From an uncultured Atopobium sp. (GTDB taxonomy: Bacteria; Actinomycetota; Coriobacteriia; Coriobacteriales; Atopobiaceae), in NCBI GenBank assembly GCA_900555335.1, contig USKU01000030.1, positions 1 to 12,792 on the forward strand: a stretch of DNA of 12,792 bases, given 5' to 3'. The translations under genes were made by a program, and so were the position numbers. Shown here in pieces: positions 7,709 to 12,792 of this stretch; the first letter of the stretch is position 1; each line of letters opens with the position of its first letter. The notes under the pieces are model-generated. The model did no database searches and had not been told where the DNA came from. It saw only the letters and a program-made list of their open reading frames with translations.

Positions 7709-8668
7709 CTACTGACGATCCTCAAGCGCAAACTCAATAAAGCGAGTGCAGAGCTCAGGGAAATCAATGCCGCCGGTACGTGCAGAATCTGGCAGCAAAG
7801 AACGGGCAGTCATACCAGGAATGGTATTTGTCTCAAGCACCACTGGCACGCCGTCCTCTGTAACAATAAAGTCACTACGAGAAACGCCGCGGCAACCAAG
7901 TGCATTGTGAGCCTTAATTGCCAGCTCCTGAGCGCGTGCGTACACTGCAGGCTCAAGACGAGCAGGAATCACATGGTGCAGGGATGCAGGCTCATATTTT
8001 GTCTTAATGCTGTAGAACTCATCGCCCGTAACAATCTCAACGATTGGCAGAGCTGTTGGGTCCTCGTTGCCAATAACAGGAACGGTAATCTCCGTTCCCT
8101 CAATGCTCTCCTCGATTAGGATGCGCTCGCCTTGCTCACCTGCAAGTTCAAGTGCAGCGGGAAGCTCTTCTCGCGAAGTAACGCGCGTAACGCCGTAGCT
8201 GGAGCCGTTGCCAGAAGGCTTTACAAACATAGGGAGTCCAAGGTCCTCAATAAGCTTGTCTACCTGTTCATCTGTGAAGACAGTACCTGCGGCAACGTCA
8301 ATTCCCTTAGGAGTTGGAACACCTGCCTGCCTATACATGAGCTTCGACAGCTCTTTTTCAGTTCCCATAGCAGACGCAAGGACGCCAGAAAACGTGTAAG
8401 GAATGTGCAGAATCTCGAGAAGACCCTGGATGCAGCCATCCTCACCAAAACGACCGTGCATAGCAACGTACACGACATCATAACCGCCCTGAGCAAGGGT
8501 AACTACAAAGTCTTTTTCTGCAACATCAAGCAGGTCAACACTGGTAAAGCCAGCTTCTTTGAGTGCTGCTGCACACTGCTTGCCAGACTCCATTGCAATC
8601 TCATGCTCGTCTGACCAGCCACCTGAAACAACTGCTACATGAAGCTTTTTTAGCTCTTCACGTGTCAT
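7709..8668 (-). CDS. ddl: D-alanine--D-alanine ligase
   Basis: This 319-residue ATP-grasp enzyme joins two D-alanines for the peptidoglycan stem peptide, in the cytoplasm. Visible landmarks are the N-terminal SGGWSDEHEIAMESG (15-29), which includes the substrate-contacting Glu, HGRFGEDG (71-78), the ATP-binding VKPSGNGSSYG (149-159), the omega-loop KTKY (222-225) and NTIPGMTARSLLP (281-293) near the C-terminus. Keeping Lys-Tyr in the omega loop argues for D-Ala-D-Ala rather than D-Ala-D-lactate synthesis. Length is normal for the family. The frame is open further upstream to 8773, but GAAGGAG (8680-8674) sits five bases before the ATG at 8668. The earlier in-frame ATG at 8695 has no such site, and the longer version would overlap rlmN. 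It is first gene of an apparent ddl-dinG operon and is divergent from rlmN. Confidence 0.95.
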   Translation of the reverse strand: MTREELKKLHVAVVSGGWSDEHEIAMESGKQCAAALKEAGFTSVDLLDVAEKDFVVTLAQGGYDVVYVAMHGRFGEDGCIQGLLEILHIPYTFSGVLASAMGTEKELSKLMYRQAGVPTPKGIDVAAGTVFTDEQVDKLIEDLGLPMFVKPSGNGSSYGVTRVTSREELPAALELAGEQGERILIEESIEGTEITVPVIGNEDPTALPIVEIVTGDEFYSIKTKYEPASLHHVIPARLEPAVYARAQELAIKAHNALGCRGVSRSDFIVTEDGVPVVLETNTIPGMTARSLLPDSARTGGIDFPELCTRFIEFALEDRQ

Positions 8669-8767
8669 TTCCGCTCCTTCAGATAAGTCTCCCATAGGGT
8701 AAACTCTAGTAAACGTATTTCTTCTAAGATACCGCAGATAGCTTAGAAGAGTTGGAGAAGGACAAAA
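8669..8767. promoter_or_regulatory. Divergent ddl/rlmN promoter region with direct and inverted repeats
   Basis: This 99-base gap must hold the promoters of ddl (-) and rlmN (+). GTAAAC occurs twice in direct orientation, at 8699-8704 and 8709-8714, one helical turn apart. TCTTCTAAG (8720-8728) and CTTAGAAGA (8742-8750) form a perfect 9-bp inverted repeat that ends just before the rlmN ribosome-binding site (GGAGAAGGA, 8754-8762). A -10-like TAAGAT at 8725-8730 lacks a good -35 box. I could not place either promoter with confidence. Confidence 0.45.
8674..8680 (-). promoter_or_regulatory. Ribosome-binding site fixing the ddl start
   Basis: On the minus strand this reads GAAGGAG, five bases before the ATG at 8668. 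It decides the ddl start against two upstream in-frame ATGs, at 8695 and 8773. Confidence 0.8.
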
Positions 8768-9886
8768 ATGCAATCAAATAATACTCTTGACGGCACAAAC
8801 ACCACGGCTGACGGCGCAGACATCTCCGCGCTTGATTCTCGCCCACAGAAGGCTGCCGCCAAATCTGACCTCAGAAGCCTCTCATCAGAGCAAATTCTTG
8901 AGCTTGTGACGTCCCTTGGCCAGCCAAAATTCCGTGCAAAGCAGATTGAGGAGTGGATCTGGTCTAAGGGCGCTACCTCTTTTGATCAGATGAGTAATCT
9001 TCCAAAAACGCTGCGAGAAGAACTATCTAAGCAGGTAACGCTTGCTGGTGCTGAACAAATTGTTCGCCAGGTCTCTGAGGATGGAAGTCGTAAATACCTG
9101 CTTCGCTACCCAGATGGCACTTCTGTCGAGTGCGTTGGCATGCCAACTGGCAACAAGCTTTCGGTCTGCGCTTCTACACAGGCTGGCTGTGCCATGGGCT
9201 GTGCTTTCTGTGCAACAGGCGCTGCTGGTCTCACGCGTTCTCTTTCTGCAAGCGAGATTTACGAGCAGGTTATGCACGTCCGCGACGATTTTGACGCGCG
9301 CGTTACCAGCGTTGTTCTTATGGGCCAGGGCGAGCCCTTCATGAACTACGACGCTACTCTTGCGGCTATGAGACGTCTCAACTCCCCTGACGGGGCCGGC
9401 ATTGGTGCGCGCCATATTACGGTTTCTACCTGTGGCGTTATTCCTATGATTAAACGTTTTGCCTCAGAGCCCGAGCAATTTACGCTTGCTGTTTCGCTTC
9501 ACTCTGCGGTGCAAAAGACGCGAGACACCCTCATGCCAGGAGTTCGTAAATACTCACTGATTCACCTGTACGACATTATGGGTGAGTATGTCGATAAGAC
9601 CGGTCGTCGTCCAACGTATGAATATGCGCTGATTAAGGGCGTTAACGATTCCGACAATGAGCTTGGTGCCCTAAGAGACTTCTGTCGAGGAACACTTTGC
9701 CACGTCAATATCATCCAGCTTAACGAGATTGAGGGTTCTAAATTCCATCCAACATCTCCTGCTCGTGCTCAGGAGTTTGTAAACAGCCTTAATTCTGTTG
9801 GTGTTGAAGCAACTATTCGTCTTTCTCGTGGATCTGATATCGATGCAGCTTGCGGCCAGCTTTTCCAGAAAAGGAACGCACGCTAA
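8768..9886 (+). CDS. rlmN: 23S rRNA (adenine(2503)-C(2))-methyltransferase, dual-specificity RlmN
   Basis: This 372-residue radical-SAM enzyme methylates C2 of A2503 in 23S rRNA and, in E. coli, also A37 of some tRNAs. The cluster-binding CxxxCxxC is Cys141, Cys145 and Cys148. Cys134, seven residues before the cluster, and Cys362 in DIDAACGQL match the two catalytic cysteines of E. coli RlmN (Cys118 and Cys355). MGQGEP (185-190) is the SAM-binding GGEP-type motif and VSLHS (242-246) is also typical. The first ~35 residues are a polar extension before the conserved N-terminal helical domain. The ATG at 8768 has GGAGAAGGA just upstream. It is a single-gene transcript ending at the terminator around 9941-9965, divergent from ddl and convergent with the par operon. 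Keeping both catalytic cysteines separates it from a lookalike that has lost activity. Confidence 0.96.
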   Translation: MQSNNTLDGTNTTADGADISALDSRPQKAAAKSDLRSLSSEQILELVTSLGQPKFRAKQIEEWIWSKGATSFDQMSNLPKTLREELSKQVTLAGAEQIVRQVSEDGSRKYLLRYPDGTSVECVGMPTGNKLSVCASTQAGCAMGCAFCATGAAGLTRSLSASEIYEQVMHVRDDFDARVTSVVLMGQGEPFMNYDATLAAMRRLNSPDGAGIGARHITVSTCGVIPMIKRFASEPEQFTLAVSLHSAVQKTRDTLMPGVRKYSLIHLYDIMGEYVDKTGRRPTYEYALIKGVNDSDNELGALRDFCRGTLCHVNIIQLNEIEGSKFHPTSPARAQEFVNSLNSVGVEATIRLSRGSDIDAACGQLFQKRNAR

Positions 9887-9888
9887 AC

Positions 9889-9909
9889 AGCACTTATAGA
9901 GATAGTGCT
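9889..9909 (+). repeat. Small inverted repeat just after rlmN
   Basis: AGCACT (9889-9894) and AGTGCT (9904-9909) can form a 6-bp hairpin two bases past the rlmN stop. No T run follows, so it is not a terminator by itself. It may protect the 3' end or be chance. Confidence 0.35.
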
Positions 9910-9940
9910 CATATAAGAACCATTCATGCTTTTAATGAAA

Positions 9941-9965
9941 AGAAGGGGTCCCTTAGGACCCCTTT
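9941..9965. terminator. Bidirectional intrinsic terminator for rlmN and the par operon
   Basis: GGGGTCC (9945-9951) pairs with GGACCCC (9956-9962) around a CTTA loop, and adjacent A-T pairs extend the stem. Plus-strand transcripts continue into TTTCTTCTT and minus-strand transcripts into TTCTTTTC. It lies between the convergent ends of rlmN and the small gene at 9995. Confidence 0.85.
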
Positions 9966-9981
9966 CTTCTTAGTTCATATA

Positions 9982-9997
9982 TAGAACGTATGTTCTA
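9982..9997. repeat. LexA-box-like perfect dyad TAGAACGTATGTTCTA
   Basis: This 16-base dyad contains GAAC-N4-GTTC, the core of the Gram-positive LexA operator. It overlaps the stop codon of the small par-operon gene and is not upstream of any gene in the window, so a regulatory role is uncertain. Confidence 0.35.
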
Positions 9998-10234
9998 ATG
10001 AATTGCGTTTAACCATTCTTTTTCCACCCTCGCTTGGTGAGAAAGAATGTTTTTCGCACTTTTCCGATTACCACTACCTGAATAGTCATCAAGAATTGCA
10101 TCGAGAGCTCTTCTCGATCTTCTCATTGCATGAAGAAAACTTCTCTGCGCCTCTTTAGTCAGCAGAGCATGTTTAGCGAGAAAAGCTATTCCTAGTAATG
10201 AGACACTGGATATAATCGCAAACTTTATCTTCAT
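9995..10234 (-). CDS. Small single-pass membrane protein, third gene of the par operon
   Basis: This 79-residue protein is of unknown function and I do not recognise a family. Residues about 5-25 are hydrophobic and look like a signal anchor with a short cytoplasmic N-terminus. The remainder is polar and basic, with a helical stretch rich in Arg (SFLHAMRRSRRALDAI, 32-47) and a C-terminal charged segment. Its ATG overlaps the parB stop codon by one base (TAATG), so it is probably translated by coupling to parB; the ribosome-binding site is weak (AAAGAAG). It ends 29 bases before the shared terminator, making it the last gene of the rsmG/parA/parB transcript. Position suggests a role linked to segregation or to membrane attachment near the origin, but nothing in the sequence proves it. 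Confidence 0.68.
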   Translation of the reverse strand: MKIKFAIISSVSLLGIAFLAKHALLTKEAQRSFLHAMRRSRRALDAILDDYSGSGNRKSAKNILSHQARVEKEWLNAIH

Positions 10235-11094
10235 TATGCTTCTTTAACGTTTGAGAGTTTTTCCACTAGAGCAGCAAGTTCATCCTCGTCATTGAATTCG
10301 ATTTCAATCTTATTCTTGCCACGGACATTTCGTACTTTAACTGGGGTATCCAGAGCAATCCTTAATTGCCTTGCTGCGCGCTTATATGCCTGTGGGGTTG
10401 GCTGTCTTTTTGGTTTCTCAACATTTGTGACAGAAAATAGTGGAGCAAGATTTTCTGTCTGACGAACCGACAAATTCTCTTCGATTACTCTCTGGGCAAG
10501 CTTAATTCTTCCTTCTTTTCCGCTTACAGAAAGAATTGCTCGAGCATGTCCAGCACTAATGCGTCCCTCCGCCATCAAAGTTTGAACTTCTGTTGGAAGG
10601 TCCAGCAGACGAAGAGTGTTTGTAATTGCAGACCTAGACTTGGACAAAACCTTAGCTAAATCATCTTGGGTCAAGTTCTCTTGTTTGATTAACTGCTTAT
10701 AGCCTTGAGCTTCTTCGATTGGACTCAGGTCAGATCTCTGTAGATTCTCAATCAGAGCAAGCTTAAATACTTCCTCATCGGAAATTGCCTTAATTACTAC
10801 AGGAACTTCCTCTAATTGTGCAAGCTTTGCAGCCTGGAAGCGTCTTTCGCCAGCAACAATCTCATAGTGATCACCCTTCTCGCGAACAAGAAGTGGCTGG
10901 AGAATTCCGTTTTGCTTAATTGAATCACTGAGTTCAGCAAGTTCAGCTTCATCAAAACGCTTACGAGGCTGATCTTTATTAGGCTTAATCTTCTTTAGTG
11001 GTAGTGTAGTAGCTTCTTTTTTATTACCGACCTCTGCATCTACCTCGCTAAAGAGAGAGTTGAGGCCCTTACCAAGTCCTGATTTTTTAACCAC
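10234..11094 (-). CDS. parB: Chromosome-partitioning protein ParB (Spo0J family)
   Basis: This 286-residue CTP-dependent DNA clamp loads at parS, spreads along flanking DNA and stimulates ParA. LPLKKIKPNKDQPRKRF (31-47) starts the N-terminal ParB domain, GERRFQAAK (82-90) is the CTP-binding arginine patch and ENLQRSDLSPIEEA (116-129) is the second conserved box. A helix-turn-helix follows (about 142-165), and a Lys/Arg-rich linker leads to a C-terminal dimerisation domain (about 236-280). The N-terminal KSGLGKGLNSLF (4-15) is the short conserved tag thought to contact ParA. The start is GTG at 11094, inside the last codons of parA (8-base overlap), with AGGAAG upstream. Two perfect copies of its binding site lie within 900 bases. 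Length and motifs are those of chromosomal, not plasmid, ParB. Confidence 0.97.
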   Translation of the reverse strand: MVKKSGLGKGLNSLFSEVDAEVGNKKEATTLPLKKIKPNKDQPRKRFDEAELAELSDSIKQNGILQPLLVREKGDHYEIVAGERRFQAAKLAQLEEVPVVIKAISDEEVFKLALIENLQRSDLSPIEEAQGYKQLIKQENLTQDDLAKVLSKSRSAITNTLRLLDLPTEVQTLMAEGRISAGHARAILSVSGKEGRIKLAQRVIEENLSVRQTENLAPLFSVTNVEKPKRQPTPQAYKRAARQLRIALDTPVKVRNVRGKNKIEIEFNDEDELAALVEKLSNVKEA

Positions 11095-11887
11095 GACGAT
11101 TCACTTCCTTTGCAAGTTTGTTATATGCAAGTGCGCCCATACTTATTCGTGCATACATGGTTACTGGCAAACCATGACTTGGTGCTTCTGCGATTTTGAC
11201 ATTTCTTGGAATAAGCGTCTTAAATACTTTGTTACCAAAGTAATTTGAAACCTCAGTTACAACCTGCTTAGATAGGGAAGTTCTGCTATCAAACATGGTC
11301 ATTACTACACCAAAGATATCAAGATCCGGATTGAGCTGCTTTTGAACCATTTTCATTGATTCAACAATCTTAGTTACGCCCTCTAGTGCATAATATTCGC
11401 ACTGAATTGGGATAAGAATGCTATTTGCTGCAACTAAGGCATTAATTGTTAAAAGGCCTAGTGATGGTGGGCAATCAATCAAAATGTAGTCAAAATAGTC
11501 TTTAACCTGGTCAATTGCCTGCTTTAATATGTTTTCCCTTGATTCCACAGAGACAAGTTCAATTTCTGCACCAGCAAGTTGAATGGTAGCAGGAGCAATA
11601 GTAACATACTTTTGAACTGTTTGTTGTAATACGTCTTCAAGTGATGTTTCGTTGAGGATTACATCATAGATATCAGCTTCAAGTTCCTCTTTATCAATTC
11701 CAAATCCACTTGTTGCATTACCTTGTGGATCAAAATCGATAATTAAAACCTTCTTTTTTGTTTCTCCTAGCGCTGCTGCAAGATTAATTACGGTAGTTGA
11801 TTTTCCAACTCCGCCTTTTTGATTAATTACTGCCAGAACTTTAGGATCTCTATCTTGAAATCCCCTCGAAAGGTCTTTGTAGCTCAT
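11087..11887 (-). CDS. parA: Chromosome-partitioning ATPase ParA (Soj family)
   Basis: This 266-residue deviant-Walker ATPase dimerises on ATP, binds nucleoid DNA without sequence preference and pulls ParB-parS complexes. KGGVGKST (24-31) is the deviant Walker A with the signature first lysine, DFDPQGN (51-57) is the A' motif and DCPPSLG (138-144) is Walker B. It lacks the N-terminal helix-turn-helix of plasmid P1-type ParA, which fits the short chromosomal Soj type. The ATG at 11887 has GGAGG four bases upstream. The 3' end overlaps parB by 8 bases. The gap to rsmG is 63 bases and contains a parS site, so ParB binding could influence parA expression. A minus-strand -10-like TATTAT lies at 11921-11916, but no good -35 box was found. 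It may be read from the rsmG promoter. Confidence 0.97.
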   Translation of the reverse strand: MSYKDLSRGFQDRDPKVLAVINQKGGVGKSTTVINLAAALGETKKKVLIIDFDPQGNATSGFGIDKEELEADIYDVILNETSLEDVLQQTVQKYVTIAPATIQLAGAEIELVSVESRENILKQAIDQVKDYFDYILIDCPPSLGLLTINALVAANSILIPIQCEYYALEGVTKIVESMKMVQKQLNPDLDIFGVVMTMFDSRTSLSKQVVTEVSNYFGNKVFKTLIPRNVKIAEAPSHGLPVTMYARISMGALAYNKLAKEVNRRG

Positions 11888-11926
11888 TTATCCTCCGTTT
11901 GACCAAGTTTATTTAATAATACAGAA

Positions 11927-11942
11927 TGTTTCACGTGAAACA
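11927..11942. other. parS site 1 (rsmG-parA gap)
   Basis: TGTTTCACGTGAAACA is an exact match to the bacterial parS consensus and a perfect palindrome, which extends to 20 bp (11925-11944). It lies between the parA start and the rsmG stop. ParB would load here. Confidence 0.96.
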
Positions 11943-11950
11943 TTCCACAA

Positions 11951-12709
11951 TTAGTCTCTTCTTGCAACAAACGGATTTGATTTAGCCATTCCAGTTTTTC
12001 TTGGAAGTTTAATTTTGCTTTTTCCAACTTTTCTATAAAGAAGAATTTCACGATGACCAAGATCGTTTGGTAATTCAAATGTTTCACGTGAAACATTTTC
12101 ATACCCAAAAATTTTGGCTGCCTGAGAGGCGTCCTGAAGCTCTATCTCATCAACGTTGGCCTTCATTACTATAAGGGTACCTTGTGGAGCTAAGAAAGGC
12201 TCTGCGTACTCCAAAAGAATATTTGCCTTTGCAACTGCTCTGAAAGTAACAAAATCAAACTTCTGCTTATAGTCATTTGGAATTTCTTCAGCACGAAGCT
12301 TTTCAGCTCTGACTCTCTCGCCAAGACCAATCTGGTCAATCATTGACTGTACCGCATTGATCTTTTTTCCAATTGAATCAACAAGCAATGTTTTGTTATC
12401 GCTCATAATTGCAAGAGGCAGTCCAGGGAAGCCTCCACCGGTACCAATATCAATATAGTTGTGAGTTCCAGATATAAACTCATTACATACTTTGAGTGGT
12501 AATAAAGAATCAAGTATATGAAGAACAAGTGCATCATCAATTGAAGTAATTCTTGTGAGATTGAGGTTTTTATTAATCTCGATCAACAATTCAATATGCT
12601 TAAGGAGTTGTCTTCTTTGGTTCTCAGTCGATTCGATTCCATAGGTAAGGAGAAGTTCCTTAAGTACATTCTCTTTTGAATCGCATATAGACTTCTCTGA
12701 TTCAGACAT
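11951..12709 (-). CDS. rsmG: 16S rRNA (guanine(527)-N(7))-methyltransferase RsmG (GidB)
   Basis: This 252-residue SAM-dependent enzyme makes m7G527 in 16S rRNA; its loss gives low-level streptomycin resistance in several bacteria. Motifs are NLNLTRI (48-54), HILDSLLPL (64-72), the SAM-binding DIGTGGGFPGLPLAI (87-101), the Asp111-containing LLVDSIGKK (108-116) and FRAVA (156-160). The C-terminal ~25 residues after LLYRKVGK are a basic tail longer than in E. coli. Codons 205-210 (NVSRET) are encoded by the second parS site, a placement known from rsmG in other bacteria. The chosen ATG at 12709 has AGGAG five bases upstream. The frame runs on to a GTG at 12754, but that start sits beside the T run of the preceding terminator and lacks a ribosome-binding site. 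It is first of an apparent rsmG-parA-parB-small-gene operon. Confidence 0.96.
   Translation of the reverse strand: MSESEKSICDSKENVLKELLLTYGIESTENQRRQLLKHIELLIEINKNLNLTRITSIDDALVLHILDSLLPLKVCNEFISGTHNYIDIGTGGGFPGLPLAIMSDNKTLLVDSIGKKINAVQSMIDQIGLGERVRAEKLRAEEIPNDYKQKFDFVTFRAVAKANILLEYAEPFLAPQGTLIVMKANVDEIELQDASQAAKIFGYENVSRETFELPNDLGHREILLYRKVGKSKIKLPRKTGMAKSNPFVARRD
12080..12095. other. parS site 2 (inside rsmG)
   Basis: This is a second exact TGTTTCACGTGAAACA, within the rsmG coding region (codons 205-210) and 153 bases from the first. Its palindrome extends to 22 bp (12077-12098). The 20-base core AATGTTTCACGTGAAACATT is identical in both sites. Confidence 0.96.
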
Positions 12710-12714
12710 TGCTT

Positions 12715-12719
12715 CTCCT
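12715..12719 (-). promoter_or_regulatory. Ribosome-binding site fixing the rsmG start
   Basis: On the minus strand this reads AGGAG, five bases before the ATG at 12709. It shares one base with the end of the inverted repeat at 12719-12755, so folding or protein binding there could affect translation. Confidence 0.75.
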
Positions 12720-12755
12720 GTGACAAAACTTCTTGTTACAAGAAGAATTGTCACA
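12719..12755. repeat. 37-bp nested inverted repeat upstream of rsmG
   Basis: Outer arms TGTGACAA (12719-12726) and TTGTCACA (12748-12755), and inner arms CTTCTTGT (12729-12736) and ACAAGAAG (12738-12745), are each perfectly complementary. A two-base mismatch separates them on each side and the centre is a single base at 12737. It fills the whole space between the upstream terminator's T run and the rsmG ribosome-binding site. It could be an operator or an RNA hairpin in the leader. Confidence 0.8.
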
Positions 12756-12775
12756 AAAAAAGAGGAAGGCGTAAA
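12747..12775 (-). promoter_or_regulatory. Candidate rsmG promoter embedded in terminator and inverted repeat
   Basis: On the minus strand, TTTACG (12775-12770; four of six matches to TTGACA) stands 17 bases before GACAAT (12752-12747; four of six matches to TATAAT). The -10 hexamer is preceded by TGT, an extended -10 element. The -35 falls in the loop of the upstream terminator and the -10 in the outer arm of the inverted repeat. There is no other room for a promoter between terminator and gene. Confidence 0.35.
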
Positions 12776-12783
12776 CCTTCCTC
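12755..12783 (-). terminator. Intrinsic terminator of the gene upstream of rsmG
   Basis: On the minus strand GAGGAAGG (12783-12776) pairs with CCTTCCTC (12769-12762) over a six-base loop and is followed by seven T residues (12761-12755). The gene it ends is outside the window; in related genomes jag or yidC often precedes rsmG. Confidence 0.88.
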
Positions 12784-12792
12784 ATCAAATTA

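Noticed and set aside
4680..8668. ddl-dinG as an SOS-controlled operon
   Set aside because: No GAAC-N4-GTTC or similar LexA-type dyad was seen upstream of ddl; the only such dyad is at 9982-9997, far away and behind rlmN.
8669..8773. Longer ddl product starting at 8773
   Set aside because: It would overlap the rlmN start and adds 35 residues absent from the family; a strong ribosome-binding site supports 8668.
11884..12108. 74-codon minus-strand frame starting near a parS site and containing MFHVKH twice
   Set aside because: MFHVKH is simply the translation of the parS palindrome in another frame; the stretch overlaps rsmG and the parA leader and has no ribosome-binding site.
1..12792. New defence or mobile system
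   Set aside because: No integrase, transposase, phage gene, CRISPR repeats, toxin-antitoxin pair or restriction gene could be recognised; nearly all genes are core functions.

Overview
The window looks like a chromosomal, mostly housekeeping segment of a low-to-mid GC actinobacterium of class Coriobacteriia, most likely an Atopobiaceae member (Atopobium/Lancefieldella/Olsenella type). This is inferred from the C-terminus of a VaFE-repeat wall protein, a tandem pair of PafB/PafC-like WYL regulators, a divergent membrane M28 protein, and an rsmG-parA-parB cluster with perfect parS sites. No tRNA, rRNA, CRISPR array, insertion sequence or prophage gene was seen. The right-hand rsmG-par segment is visibly more AT-rich than the dinG-ddl-rlmN segment. 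The longest gene-free stretch is about 190 bases.

Layout from left to right. (1) The 3' end of a surface-anchored VaFE-repeat protein gene (+) meets a membrane M28-like gene (-) across a bidirectional terminator. (2) The M28-like gene and a two-gene WYL regulator operon (+) diverge from a ~190 bp region that carries four copies of TACGTC. (3) A minus-strand operon, ddl then a dinG-type exonuclease-helicase, converges on the WYL operon. (4) rlmN (+) diverges from ddl and ends at a second bidirectional terminator. (5) On the minus strand, rsmG, parA, parB and a small membrane-protein gene run right to left. Two perfect parS sites lie at the rsmG 3' end and between rsmG and parA. The upstream neighbour of rsmG lies outside the window but its terminator is visible at the right edge.

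Functional picture. ParA, ParB and the parS sites form the chromosome-segregation system, and their link to rsmG suggests the replication origin is nearby. RsmG and RlmN modify 16S and 23S rRNA. Ddl makes the D-Ala-D-Ala dipeptide for peptidoglycan. The DinG-like protein probably unwinds and trims damaged DNA or R-loops. The tandem WYL proteins resemble the DNA-damage-responsive PafBC pair, but their targets here are unknown.

Most of the window is ordinary. The parts worth a second look are the M28 protein that has lost most of its metal ligands, the DinG fusion combining an exonuclease with an Fe-S-type cysteine set, the inverted repeats abutting the ribosome-binding sites of both rRNA methyltransferase genes, the TACGTC cluster, and a small third gene in the par operon. 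I do not see convincing evidence for a new multi-gene system.
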